A stretch of 42,486 nucleotides of DNA from Candidatus Finniella inopinata (GCA_945860985.1 CAMASM010000003.1:1-42486); one strand, 5' to 3'. Counted from the first letter of the stretch, positions 9,864-18,807 are shown. Notes: generated by a model from the sequence alone, not told the origin. A program made the numbers and translations.

Positions 9864-10523
9864 ATGAAAATGAAAAAATCTAAAATATTTATGATTGGGT
9901 TAAGTTTGGTTTCTTTAGGGGCAAGTTTAAACGCTAGTACATGTGTAGTTCCTAGTTATTGTAATCCTCCTAGTGGGCAACCAGGAATGTTTCCTGGTGG
10001 TCAACCAGGTATGGGTGGAATGATGCCACCATCAGGTATGCCAGGTATGGGACAACCAGGCGGAATGATGCCTCAAGGGGGGAATACTTGTGTACCAGCA
10101 GGTGGTGGTATGGGTGGAGCGTCAGGAATGTTTCCTGGAGGAATGCCTGGTGGTCAGCCAGGGATGATGCCACCACTAGGTGGACAACCTGGTATGGGTG
10201 GAATGATGCCACCAGGAGGTATGCCAGGTGGGCAATCAGGTGGAATGATGCCAGGAGGTGGCTGTCCTTATGGAATGGTTCCTGGTGGAGCACCAAGAAT
10301 GGGAGGTTGTCCCGGAATGATGCCAAGAGGTGGACAACCTGGTATGGGTGGAATGATGCCACCACCTCCAGGTATGGGGCGTCCTGGTGTGATGATGCCT
10401 AACGGACAATGTAATTGTGGTGCCCCTGGTGCTCCGGGGCTAAGAGCCCCAGCAAAAGGAATGGGTGGCGCTCCTTCAATGGGGCCTGCAAAAAAAAAAG
10501 GTAGACCTCCAAGACGACGATAG
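9864..10523 (+). CDS. Exported Gly/Met/Pro-rich low-complexity protein
   Basis: Signal peptide MKMKKSKIFMIGLSLVSLGASLNAS then repeated GGQPGMGGMMPPGGMPG-like units; ends shortly after an A10 tract. Confidence 0.8.
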   Translation: MKMKKSKIFMIGLSLVSLGASLNASTCVVPSYCNPPSGQPGMFPGGQPGMGGMMPPSGMPGMGQPGGMMPQGGNTCVPAGGGMGGASGMFPGGMPGGQPGMMPPLGGQPGMGGMMPPGGMPGGQSGGMMPGGGCPYGMVPGGAPRMGGCPGMMPRGGQPGMGGMMPPPPGMGRPGVMMPNGQCNCGAPGAPGLRAPAKGMGGAPSMGPAKKKGRPPRRR

Positions 10524-10782
10524 TGCTGAGTCTGAGTCTGTAGACGACTCAGAAGATGGTAACCTTGATGAAGATGGCGCTGGGGATATCGATCAGCAAG
10601 TTGGTCAAGAGGGTGATGAAGATTTAGCGCTGCCATCTGATGATGTTACTCAGGATACTACTCAGGCAAAAGCAGATAAACCAGTCCAACCGGCAGCTGC
10701 GCAAACACCTGCTGCTACGCCAAAACCCCAAGGAGTATTTTCAGGCGCTATGGCTAAAATAAAATCACTTAAATTCTGGTAA
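10465..10782 (+). CDS. Acidic tail ORF, probably the other-frame continuation of the Gly/Met/Pro-rich protein
   Basis: After A10 (10490-10499) this frame reads KVDLQDDDSAESESVDDSEDGNLDEDGAGDIDQQ...KIKSLKFW*; only the part after the A-tract looks like real coding. Confidence 0.5.
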   Translation: MALLQWGLQKKKVDLQDDDSAESESVDDSEDGNLDEDGAGDIDQQVGQEGDEDLALPSDDVTQDTTQAKADKPVQPAAAQTPAATPKPQGVFSGAMAKIKSLKFW

Positions 10783-10875
10783 TTTTATATGAAATTCTTT
10801 GAATTGATTTTCAGTGCTAATAAGTAATAAATACGTTACTGTTAGTTGTTGTTGGCTTGATTTTTATTAGAAGTT

Positions 10876-11079
10876 ATGTCTTTTGGATCCTTTTTAAGTA
10901 TGTCACTTAGTTTGTGCTTAAGGTTTGTCATGCGTGTAGCTTTCACAATCTTAATCGGTTATTATATTGACAGGTTTTTAGGTACTTTCCCATTCGTGAT
11001 GATTTTTTCTATTATTCCTGGGGGGTACTTAGGATGGTTGTCTCTTGTACGGGTGGATTTTAAAAAAGAAGTGAAATGA
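10876..11079 (+). CDS. atpI: ATP synthase protein I
   Basis: Small two-TM protein directly upstream of and overlapping atpB. Confidence 0.75.
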   Translation: MSFGSFLSMSLSLCLRFVMRVAFTILIGYYIDRFLGTFPFVMIFSIIPGGYLGWLSLVRVDFKKEVK

Positions 11080-11819
11080 TTGATCCTCTTCATCAATTTC
11101 AAATTCAACGCCTGATACCAATATCATTTGGTGGGTGGGATATTTCATATACTAACTCTGCTTTGTGGATGACTATTGGCTTAATCATAGTTTGTTTGTT
11201 TTTTTATATATCTTTAAAGAAAGAAGAATTGGTTCCCAACCGTTTGCAAGCTTCAGCAGAAGTTGTTTTTGGGTTTTTGTCAGATATGGTTAAGTCGTAC
11301 ATTGGTCGGGAAGGCATGCAATTTTTCCCGTTTATTTTTACACTTTTCTGGTTTGTGCTAATGGGCAATTTGCTGGGGCTATTCCCATATAGTTTTACTT
11401 ATACCAGCCATATAGTGGTGACTTTTTCTTTAGCTATAGTTGCATTTATTGCGGCAAATGTTGTTGGATTTAAAAAGCATGGTTTAGGCATGTTTTATTT
11501 GTTTTTGCCAAAGGGTATACCAGTATTTTTAGCACCCCTTATGATTGTAATTGAGCTTATTTCCTATCTGGCTCGTCCTTTTAGTTTGAGTATTCGTTTG
11601 TTTGCTAATATGATGGCCGGGCATTTAATTTTAAAACTTTTTGCGAGTTTTTCTATGATGCTCTGGCAAAGTAAGTCCTTGCTTGCAGTTTTGGGAATTT
11701 TACCGCTAATGTTGAACATAGGTGTTACAGGATTGGAATTCTTGGTTGCAGTTTTGCAAACATATGTATTTACATTACTAACCTGTTTATACATTAATGA
11801 TGCAATTAACTTACATTAA
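11076..11819 (+). CDS. atpB: F0 ATP synthase subunit a
   Basis: PFSLSIRLFANMMAGHLILKL with conserved Arg; MIDPLHQFQIQRLIP N-terminus. Confidence 0.95.
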   Translation: MIDPLHQFQIQRLIPISFGGWDISYTNSALWMTIGLIIVCLFFYISLKKEELVPNRLQASAEVVFGFLSDMVKSYIGREGMQFFPFIFTLFWFVLMGNLLGLFPYSFTYTSHIVVTFSLAIVAFIAANVVGFKKHGLGMFYLFLPKGIPVFLAPLMIVIELISYLARPFSLSIRLFANMMAGHLILKLFASFSMMLWQSKSLLAVLGILPLMLNIGVTGLEFLVAVLQTYVFTLLTCLYINDAINLH

Positions 11820-11834
11820 AATAAGGAGATAATA

Positions 11835-12062
11835 ATGGATTTAGCAGCAGCAAAAATGATTGGGGCTGGTTTAGCAATGACAGCTGGGCTTGGTGCTGGC
11901 ATTGGTTTGGGAAATATTTTTAATGGTATTGTTTCGGGAATTGCGCGTAACCCTGAAGCTAAAGATGAAATTTTTAAAGCCGGTTTGATTGGTGCAGCAC
12001 TTACAGAAGCAGTTATGTTATTTGCGCTAGGAACGGCTATGACAATGATGTTTGCTTTTTAA
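11835..12062 (+). CDS. atpE: F0 ATP synthase subunit c
   Basis: 75 aa hairpin, GLGAGIGLGNIFNGIVSGIARNPEAKDEIF...ALTEAVMLFAL. Confidence 0.96.
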   Translation: MDLAAAKMIGAGLAMTAGLGAGIGLGNIFNGIVSGIARNPEAKDEIFKAGLIGAALTEAVMLFALGTAMTMMFAF

Positions 12063-12065
12063 ATT

Positions 12066-12503
12066 ATGCCGCAGCTTGATATCAGCACATATTTACCCCA
12101 GATATTTTGGCTAAGTATTATTTTTAGTGCAATGCTTGGGGTATTTATTGGGATATTTTTGCCAAAATTATCGAGAATTTTTCAAAAACGTTTTGATGTA
12201 GTTGAGCAAGCAGATGGTAGAATTGAAAATTTAAAAGATAGCAGTCTTAAATTACGAAAATCATACGAAGAGCAAAAGAATGAGATCTTAAAAAATACCC
12301 AGGATCAAATAGATGCTGCTTTGGCTAGTGTCCGTGATTTTCATGAAAAGCGGTTACATGCTTTGGAAACTGAAATTCAACAGGAATTGAGCCGTATTAG
12401 GGATAATCATGGTATGCAGGCTGAAGAATTTGCAGAATCTTATAAAGATGTTATTGATGAGGCAGTAGGGCTAACATTAAAAAAATTAGGAATGCAGCGA
12501 TGA
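12066..12503 (+). CDS. F0 ATP synthase subunit b'
   Basis: MPQLDISTYLPQIFWLSIIFSAML then long coiled coil; located between c and b. Confidence 0.88.
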   Translation: MPQLDISTYLPQIFWLSIIFSAMLGVFIGIFLPKLSRIFQKRFDVVEQADGRIENLKDSSLKLRKSYEEQKNEILKNTQDQIDAALASVRDFHEKRLHALETEIQQELSRIRDNHGMQAEEFAESYKDVIDEAVGLTLKKLGMQR

Positions 12504-12512
12504 GAGAAAAAG

Positions 12513-12992
12513 ATGGATTCTAATTTTTTCATATTGATAAGCTTTTTAGTTTTTGCTTATATTTTTTACAAGAAAATTTGGCCAAGTGTAATTAATGTGC
12601 TTGATGATTATATTTCTGCTATTCAAAGGCGGTTTAATGAAATTAAAATATCTACTAAAGAACATGAAAAATTAGAAATTATTAATCAGAGGAAGCTACA
12701 GAACTTACAAAAAGAAATTGAACTAATTAAATCTGAATCTTTAAAAAAAATAGAATTTTTAAAACAAAAAATTAATGAAGATATGGAATACCAATATGTT
12801 AATCGTCAAAAAAGCTTCCAACAAGCCACAAAGAGGGTTAAGGGTCAACAACGAAAGGCTTTGCAATCTAGGTGTGTTGATGAAATTTTTGAAAAAATTA
12901 TGCAAAGGATTGAAAAAAGTTCATCACTTGAAGACGAATATATGGTATCAGTAACTGAAATCATTAAAGATGACGTTGCGTCTATATCATGA
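12513..12992 (+). CDS. atpF: F0 ATP synthase subunit b
   Basis: N-terminal TM followed by charged coiled coil; directly after b'. Confidence 0.85.
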   Translation: MDSNFFILISFLVFAYIFYKKIWPSVINVLDDYISAIQRRFNEIKISTKEHEKLEIINQRKLQNLQKEIELIKSESLKKIEFLKQKINEDMEYQYVNRQKSFQQATKRVKGQQRKALQSRCVDEIFEKIMQRIEKSSSLEDEYMVSVTEIIKDDVASIS

Positions 12993-14392
12993 CCCGCTGG
13001 ACAAAAGATTCTTTAAAAACGGCTCTTGAGCTTGATATATCGTTTGATATCGCCTCTCACAACTTGTGTATTGATACGCGGCAGATTCAACGTGGCGATA
13101 TATTTATTGCAATTAAGGGTGCTAAAGATGGCCATGAGTACGTTAAGAAAGCATTTGAACAGGGGGCTGTTTGCGCAATTGTTGAGTATACCCCTGCTAA
13201 TATTAGTGATACTTCCAGACTAATTTACGTTGATGACACTTTAAAAGCACTTACTTCTTTAGGGATTTATGGAAGAAGTATGGCTAAAAAACTTAGGGCA
13301 ATTGCGGTTACAGGTAGTGTTGGTAAAACAACAACAAAAGAAATGCTGCGTTCAGTTTTGCATTGCTTTGGTCCTACAATTTATTCTAAGGCTAGTTATA
13401 ACAATTACCTTGGTGTGCCCTTAAGCTTGGCTTTACTAAGTAACGACAGCAAGTTTGGCGTTTTTGAGGTTGGCATGAATCATGTCGGAGAAATTGCTCC
13501 ACTTGCAAAAATTGTTGATCCAGAAATTGCAATTATTACTACAATTTCACCTTCACATATTGGCAACATGGGATCCTTAGAGGCAATAGTTGATGAAAAG
13601 TGTCAAATTTTTGCTGGGTTGCGTGAAAATGGCATAGCTATGGTGCATGGTGATCATCCTCTATTTGATCGTATGCAACGCAATGCCAAAGCGCATGGTG
13701 TACATAATATTTTTACAGTTGGATGTAAAGCTGGATTAGATGCGAGATTGCTACATTATCAGCCAGTGCAGCAAGGTACTAAAGGTCTGGTTACTGCTGA
13801 AATTTTTGGAAAAATTGTGGCTTATCCTTTGCAGTTCGCTGGTGAGCACTATGCTTTTAATAGTTTGTATGTATTGCTTACTGCAGAGGTGCTGGGTATT
13901 GATTTGGGTGAAACCATGCAGCAATTAGCGAAGGTTCAGCCAGTAATTGGCCGTGGACAAATGCATAATTTGCAATTGTCCAATGGCTTGCCAATTTTTG
14001 TGTTTGATGATGCATACAATGCCAATCCAACTTCGATGAAAGCTGGTTTAAAATCATTTTGCACTATGCAACATCAAGGTAAACGTATTGCGGTAATTGG
14101 ACAAATGGGAGAGTTAGGTGAACATAGCGATGCTTACCATATAGAAATTGCTCAATACATTAATAGCTTACCGCTAGATCGCGTTCATGTGGTTGGTTCC
14201 GCAGCAAAAGGCATGTACCAAGAAATTGATACGCAAAAGCGCGGTGAATGGTTTGCTACAGTTGACGATATGAAAACAAATTTTATTAATGAATTAACAG
14301 GGTATGAGAGTATTTTTTTAAAGGGATCGTTATCTCAAAAATTACAGGAACTCGTTGCTTTGCTTAAGAATCAGCTTAGGTCTGTAGCTTAG
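12989..14392 (+). CDS. murF: UDP-N-acetylmuramoyl-tripeptide--D-alanyl-D-alanine ligase
   Basis: DTRQIQRGDIFIAIKGAKDGHEYV, VTGSVGKTTTKEML, DDAYNANPTSMKAGL. Confidence 0.95.
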   Translation: MTRWTKDSLKTALELDISFDIASHNLCIDTRQIQRGDIFIAIKGAKDGHEYVKKAFEQGAVCAIVEYTPANISDTSRLIYVDDTLKALTSLGIYGRSMAKKLRAIAVTGSVGKTTTKEMLRSVLHCFGPTIYSKASYNNYLGVPLSLALLSNDSKFGVFEVGMNHVGEIAPLAKIVDPEIAIITTISPSHIGNMGSLEAIVDEKCQIFAGLRENGIAMVHGDHPLFDRMQRNAKAHGVHNIFTVGCKAGLDARLLHYQPVQQGTKGLVTAEIFGKIVAYPLQFAGEHYAFNSLYVLLTAEVLGIDLGETMQQLAKVQPVIGRGQMHNLQLSNGLPIFVFDDAYNANPTSMKAGLKSFCTMQHQGKRIAVIGQMGELGEHSDAYHIEIAQYINSLPLDRVHVVGSAAKGMYQEIDTQKRGEWFATVDDMKTNFINELTGYESIFLKGSLSQKLQELVALLKNQLRSVA

Positions 14393-15783
14393 GTTGATAC
14401 GTGAGCTATTTTTAGTTTTGTGCTGTTGGCACCATCACCAACTAGAAGATGCATTTCTTCATTAAACTCAACAATTTCAGCTTTTGCGGAACGCCCTTCT
14501 GCTGTGCGCACTAGTTCTTGGCAAACTACTGCTAGAATTTGTCCAGCTAGCAAATTAGGAGAGATGCCTAAATCAATTAAGCGTGCTGGCGCCACAAAGG
14601 GGCATGAGGCGTGGATTGTTGCTAAAACCAAGTGACCTGTCATTGAAGCTCTTAAAGCCATTTTAGCTGTATCTTCGTCTCGAATTTCGCCTATTAAAAT
14701 AACATCAGGATCATGTCTCAACATTGACCTAACTCCATCAGCGAAGTTAATTACTCCAGCTTCATGAATTTCTGTTTGGCGAACGCCATTAACTCTGTAT
14801 TCAATTGGTTGTTCAAGGGTCATAATGTTCTTTTTGCTGCTATCAAGTTCTTTTAAAAGTGCGTGTAATGTTGTTGTTTTTCCAGAACCAGTTGGTCCGC
14901 AAACTAAAAATAAACCGTAAGATTTGTTTACAAGTTTTGTCATTGCTTCAACTTGTGCGTTTGAAAACCCTAGTTCAATAAGTGATAAAACTTGCCGATT
15001 AGTTGGTAATAAGCGTATTACTAAGCTTTCCCCTAATGAGCATGGGTGGAAAGATGTGCGGCAATCAATTGGGCTTCCTTGAATGTTTAATGTGCATCCA
15101 CCTGATTGGGGCCGACGACGCTCTGCGATATCTAATTTTGCCAAAATCTTGAGGCGTACGCAGGTTTTTTCATAAATTTCTAATTCTAAATGTTGGTAAA
15201 TTATCAATTCACCATGAATGCGAAATTTAACAACAATCATTTGGTCTAATGGCACAAAATGAATGTCGGAAGCTTCTTTTAAAAAAGCTTCGCTTAAAAG
15301 GTTGCTAAATAAACTTTCAAAAGAGGCATCAAACCCTTCAGCTACAGGAGAGGCTGATTTTTGTAGTGCATATACGAATGCTTGTTTGTGTGTATTGTAA
15401 AACTTGCAAATAACTTTTTTTTCAAAAAGGTTTTCCGCAGATTTTTTTAAGATGTCTTGAACCAACACGTTTTCAGGGTCTAGCATTGCAATGTGCAAAA
15501 TGTTATCTAAACAAAATGGGATAGCTGAGTGCATTTTGCAAAATTCTTTGCCAAATTTAAAAATTAAATTACTGTCTATTGAAAAATTTTCTAAATCAAT
15601 ATATGGGTATCCCGTAATTTCACTAACAAACTCTCCCATAATTTTGGGTTGTACAAATCTTAAATCAACTAATATTTCACTTAAAAAAGCTTGGCTTTTT
15701 TGCTGCTGCATTAAGGCAATGTGCAGTTGATCTGGGGTAATAAGGCCCCTTTTTAAAAGTATTTCTTCAAAACCTGGTGACAA
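14389..15783 (-). CDS. GspE/PilB-type secretion or pilus assembly ATPase
   Basis: CGPTGSGKTTTLHALL Walker A, LRHDPDVILIGEIRDEDTAKMALRASMTGHLVLATIHA Walker B/Asp/His boxes; C-terminal tetra-Cys zinc motif absent. Confidence 0.9.
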   Translation of the reverse strand: MSPGFEEILLKRGLITPDQLHIALMQQQKSQAFLSEILVDLRFVQPKIMGEFVSEITGYPYIDLENFSIDSNLIFKFGKEFCKMHSAIPFCLDNILHIAMLDPENVLVQDILKKSAENLFEKKVICKFYNTHKQAFVYALQKSASPVAEGFDASFESLFSNLLSEAFLKEASDIHFVPLDQMIVVKFRIHGELIIYQHLELEIYEKTCVRLKILAKLDIAERRRPQSGGCTLNIQGSPIDCRTSFHPCSLGESLVIRLLPTNRQVLSLIELGFSNAQVEAMTKLVNKSYGLFLVCGPTGSGKTTTLHALLKELDSSKKNIMTLEQPIEYRVNGVRQTEIHEAGVINFADGVRSMLRHDPDVILIGEIRDEDTAKMALRASMTGHLVLATIHASCPFVAPARLIDLGISPNLLAGQILAVVCQELVRTAEGRSAKAEIVEFNEEMHLLVGDGANSTKLKIAHVST

Positions 15784-15838
15784 TGTTATATTACAAATAA
15801 ATCTATTAATTCTAATTATGTGGTAAAGGTTTTAAAAT

Positions 15839-16759
15839 TTGATAAATATTGCTGAAATTATTGTGCAATGGCGGATAGAATTGAGTAATTTGAATCGCTC
15901 GCCAAATACTGTAAAGGCATACTTACAGGACTTTTTTGACTTTAAAAATTTTTATGAAGATTATCATAATAATGAACTTACAGTTGAGAAATTTAAAGGG
16001 ATTATCCCGCAAGATATCCGGGCTTGGTTGTTGCACCAAAGAAAATTGCAAAAAAATACTAGGTCTTCAATACGAGGTTTGGCTGGTTTAAGGAACTTTA
16101 GCAATTTTTTATTGCAGCAACAAATTATTGATGATCATGCTTTTTTTCATTCTAAAAGTCCGAAATCTCAAAAAACTTTGCCGCGGCCTGTAAGCATTGA
16201 TCAAGCCATGGAAATTACAAGTACTATTCAGGATATGTCTGATATTCCTTGGGTTGGTTTGCGTAACCAAGCATTAATGCAATTGTTATATAATACAGGC
16301 ATGCGTATTTCCGAGGCTCTTAATTTAAATCAAAAAGATTTATTAAGCGAAAAATTTATAACCGTTGTTGGTAAAGGTCAAAAAATGCGTCAGGTGCCAA
16401 TAATTGATTCTGTGAAAGAATTATTGGAAAATTACCTAAAGGTTCAACCATATGCTAATAATTCAGATTCACCATTATTTTATGGGGAAAAAGGCAAGCG
16501 ATTGCAGGCAGCATTAGCGCAGAAAGCTTTGCGTGATTTTAGAAGGACGCATGGGTTACCAGAATCACTTACCCCACATGCTTTGCGCCATAGTTGTGCG
16601 ACCCATTTAATGCAATCTTCCCATGATTTACGTGGTATTCAAGAATTGCTAGGCCATGCTTCGCTTTCATCAACTCAGGTATACACTCAGATTGATGAGT
16701 TTAGCATGATGAAAACTTATAAAGCGTCACACCCAAGGGCAAAAAAGCAAGAAGATTAA
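15839..16759 (+). CDS. xerC: Tyrosine recombinase XerC-like
   Basis: Phage-integrase catalytic residues (NTGMRISEAL; HALRHSCATHLMQ; LGHASLSSTQVYTQID). Confidence 0.88.
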   Translation: MINIAEIIVQWRIELSNLNRSPNTVKAYLQDFFDFKNFYEDYHNNELTVEKFKGIIPQDIRAWLLHQRKLQKNTRSSIRGLAGLRNFSNFLLQQQIIDDHAFFHSKSPKSQKTLPRPVSIDQAMEITSTIQDMSDIPWVGLRNQALMQLLYNTGMRISEALNLNQKDLLSEKFITVVGKGQKMRQVPIIDSVKELLENYLKVQPYANNSDSPLFYGEKGKRLQAALAQKALRDFRRTHGLPESLTPHALRHSCATHLMQSSHDLRGIQELLGHASLSSTQVYTQIDEFSMMKTYKASHPRAKKQED

Positions 16760-16799
16760 GCGGTTCTTCTTGAATTCTTTGTAAAAAGTACTATATTTA

Positions 16800-17177
16800 T
16801 ACTGATGCTTGCATCTATAGCGATAAACGGTCTATGGAATAGGCGTAGTGGACCCGGGGGCGGTACCCGGCGCCTCCACCATATATTATGGGGGCGACAT
16901 AGGATCGACACGCGTGGTAAAGATAGGCTCTTCGCTCGGTATGGTTCCGTCGTTATCGGGCTAACATTAATAAGTGTCGCAATTTTACGCACACGTAGAG
17001 AGACAGCAGTTAAGTTTACCAACCAAAACCGCAAGGGTATGGTTGCAGGTTTGACTACTGTGGCAAACAACAACACTTTTGGTGGTGTTGCTGCAGCAGC
17101 TGCCTAAACAAACTCTGTTTGTTGAAGCGGTAGCCTCTTAGGGGCTTGGGGAGTAGCCTTGCAACAGAATACTCCCC
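16800..17177 (+). ncRNA. ssrA: Circularly permuted (two-piece) tmRNA gene
   Basis: Acceptor piece ends CCGGGGGCGGTACCCGGCGCCTCCACCA (CCA 16879-16881); 8-nt spacer; second piece starts GGGGGCG (16890-16896), which pairs with CGCCTCC as a 7-bp acceptor stem with G3-U70; tag ORF GCAAACAACAACACTTTTGGTGGTGTTGCTGCAGCAGCTGCCTAA 17063-17107 encodes ANNNTFGGVAAAAA*; 5' and 3' limits approximate. Confidence 0.94.
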
Positions 17178-17187
17178 ACTTAATTTT
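17148..17187 (+). terminator. Hairpin at the 3' end of the tmRNA transcript unit
   Basis: GGGGAGTA...TACTCCCC (17148-17155/17170-17177) followed by ACTTAATTTT. Confidence 0.55.
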
Positions 17188-17201
17188 AAGAGGAGGAATT
17201 G

Positions 17202-17693
17202 GTGGCAAAAGATCTTATTGATTACGAAGCAATGGTTCAAACAGCCCTGCGGGATGTAGTTAAAAAAGCTATTGGCAATGCCGCGAAGCATGGTTTGCAA
17301 GGTAATCATCATTTCTACGTAACTTTTGCTACAGATCATCCTGGTGTTGTAATGCCTGATTATTTGCGTGATCAGTACGGGGATGAAATTACCATTGTCT
17401 TGCAGTATGAGTTTTGGGATCTGTTGGCTGATACCAAGGGATTTTACGTAACTTTGTGTTTTGATGATGCCCATGAAAAATTGTACATACCATATTCTGG
17501 ACTTTTAAGTTTTGTGGATCCTTCTGTGAAGTTCGGCCTACAGTTTAATCCGGTAACCGATGAGCCTGTTGAAACAGGAAAAACGATTAAGGCTGATAAA
17601 CCCGACAAGTCAGACAAGGTGGCTTCTAAAAAGTCCGATTCTGCTAAGGGCACTTCAAATATTGTGACTTTGGATTCATTTCGCAAGAAATAA
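17202..17693 (+). CDS. sspB: ClpXP adaptor SspB, alphaproteobacterial type
   Basis: AGGAGGAA SD then GTG start; IDYEAMVQTALRDVVKKAI...HHFYVTFATDHPGVVMPDYLRDQYGDEITIVLQYEFWDL. Confidence 0.88.
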   Translation: MAKDLIDYEAMVQTALRDVVKKAIGNAAKHGLQGNHHFYVTFATDHPGVVMPDYLRDQYGDEITIVLQYEFWDLLADTKGFYVTLCFDDAHEKLYIPYSGLLSFVDPSVKFGLQFNPVTDEPVETGKTIKADKPDKSDKVASKKSDSAKGTSNIVTLDSFRKK

Positions 17694-18749
17694 TTGTCCT
17701 GCTATTGTCGGTTCGTTTACTCCAGTTGTGCTGGGGAAACTTGATGGTAAGTTTTCAAAAAATCGTGCTGCCAGGTAGGCAATCAATTGTGCTTCTATCG
17801 CATCTTCACTGAAACCAAGGTCAGAAACTTTAAGCACTTCCTCAAAATTTTGGCATAAGCCATTCATGATTACTGGGTTATGGCAACCACCACCGCAGAC
17901 AACTATTCGTTGTGGTGGTATTGGTAAATTTTGCAAACTTGTAACGATGCTTTGAATTGTGAATTGCGTTAGGGTTGCGGCGCCATCTTCAACTGAAAGT
18001 TTTTGGCAATCATCTAAATTTTTGTGAAAATACAGACGATCTAACGATTTTGGTAGTGACTGGGTGAAAAACGGGTCTTCTAGCCATTTATTTAAAATAG
18101 TCGGAATTACTATGCCTCGTGTGGCGCATTCGCCATTTGTGTCTTGCGCAATTCCTGTGTGTTGGGCCATCCAGTCATCAATTAGCGCATTGCCAGGGCC
18201 AATGTCTCCGGCGATTAGATCGTTTTCAGTAATTAAGGTTAGGTTGGTAATGCCGCCAATATTTAAGATTACTAATGGTTTGGGTAGCTTTGCAGTTATT
18301 ATTTGATGGTAAATTGGGGCAAGAGGTGCTCCTTGTCCTCCATTTGCTACATCATTAAGGCGCATTTTCCCAATTACATTTATGTTTAATTGATTGGCTA
18401 GTAGTTGGCAGTCTCCCAATTGAACAGTTAGTTTATTGGTTGGGTCGTGCCAAACTGTTTGCCCATGAAAGCCTACAGCATCAACTTCAAGTTGGTTGTG
18501 TCGTATAAATTCTTTTATGTGGTGGGCATGGTAGTTAGCAATATCTTTTGCTAATTCATCATCCATAAAATGGCGTGCAGTTCCTAGGGTAACTCGTTTA
18601 CGTAAGGTGTTGCGGTAGTTGCTAGCAAAAGGAATTGTCGTAGATGGCCCAACGGTCAACTGGTCACTACCATTTGTTATTATATAGGCAAGATCTAGTC
18701 CATCGCACGAAGTGCCAGTCATGCAGCCAATTAAGCGGTAATTTGCCAT
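17676..18749 (-). CDS. anmK: Anhydro-N-acetylmuramic acid kinase
   Basis: GCMTGTSCDGLDLAY, GFHGQTVWHDP, LNIGGITNLT, VCGGGCHNPVIM. Confidence 0.94.
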   Translation of the reverse strand: MANYRLIGCMTGTSCDGLDLAYIITNGSDQLTVGPSTTIPFASNYRNTLRKRVTLGTARHFMDDELAKDIANYHAHHIKEFIRHNQLEVDAVGFHGQTVWHDPTNKLTVQLGDCQLLANQLNINVIGKMRLNDVANGGQGAPLAPIYHQIITAKLPKPLVILNIGGITNLTLITENDLIAGDIGPGNALIDDWMAQHTGIAQDTNGECATRGIVIPTILNKWLEDPFFTQSLPKSLDRLYFHKNLDDCQKLSVEDGAATLTQFTIQSIVTSLQNLPIPPQRIVVCGGGCHNPVIMNGLCQNFEEVLKVSDLGFSEDAIEAQLIAYLAARFFENLPSSFPSTTGVNEPTIAGQLFLAK

Positions 18750-18807
18750 CTAAATTAAAAATACTGTTAGTAGTTTGATATTAAAAAAAGAAAATTAAAT
18801 TATCTAC

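Noticed and set aside
9970-10636. ORFs 9970..10365 (-), 10088..10402 (+), 10268..10636 (-)
   Set aside because: Alternate-frame products of the Gly/Met/Pro repeat array; not independent genes
10795-10875. Possible tRNA or small RNA in intergenic gaps (also checked 26017-26189, 36273-36446 and 36951-37078)
   Set aside because: No cloverleaf-like pattern with CCA or T-loop GGTTCGA motif seen by eye
16756-17107. ORFs 16756..17076 (-) and 16805..17107 (+)
   Set aside because: They overlap the permuted tmRNA; the plus ORF merely runs into the ssrA tag frame
18749-18783. TTAA-N8-TTAG upstream of anmK as a CtrA box
   Set aside because: Spacer is 8 rather than 7; treated as AT-rich background
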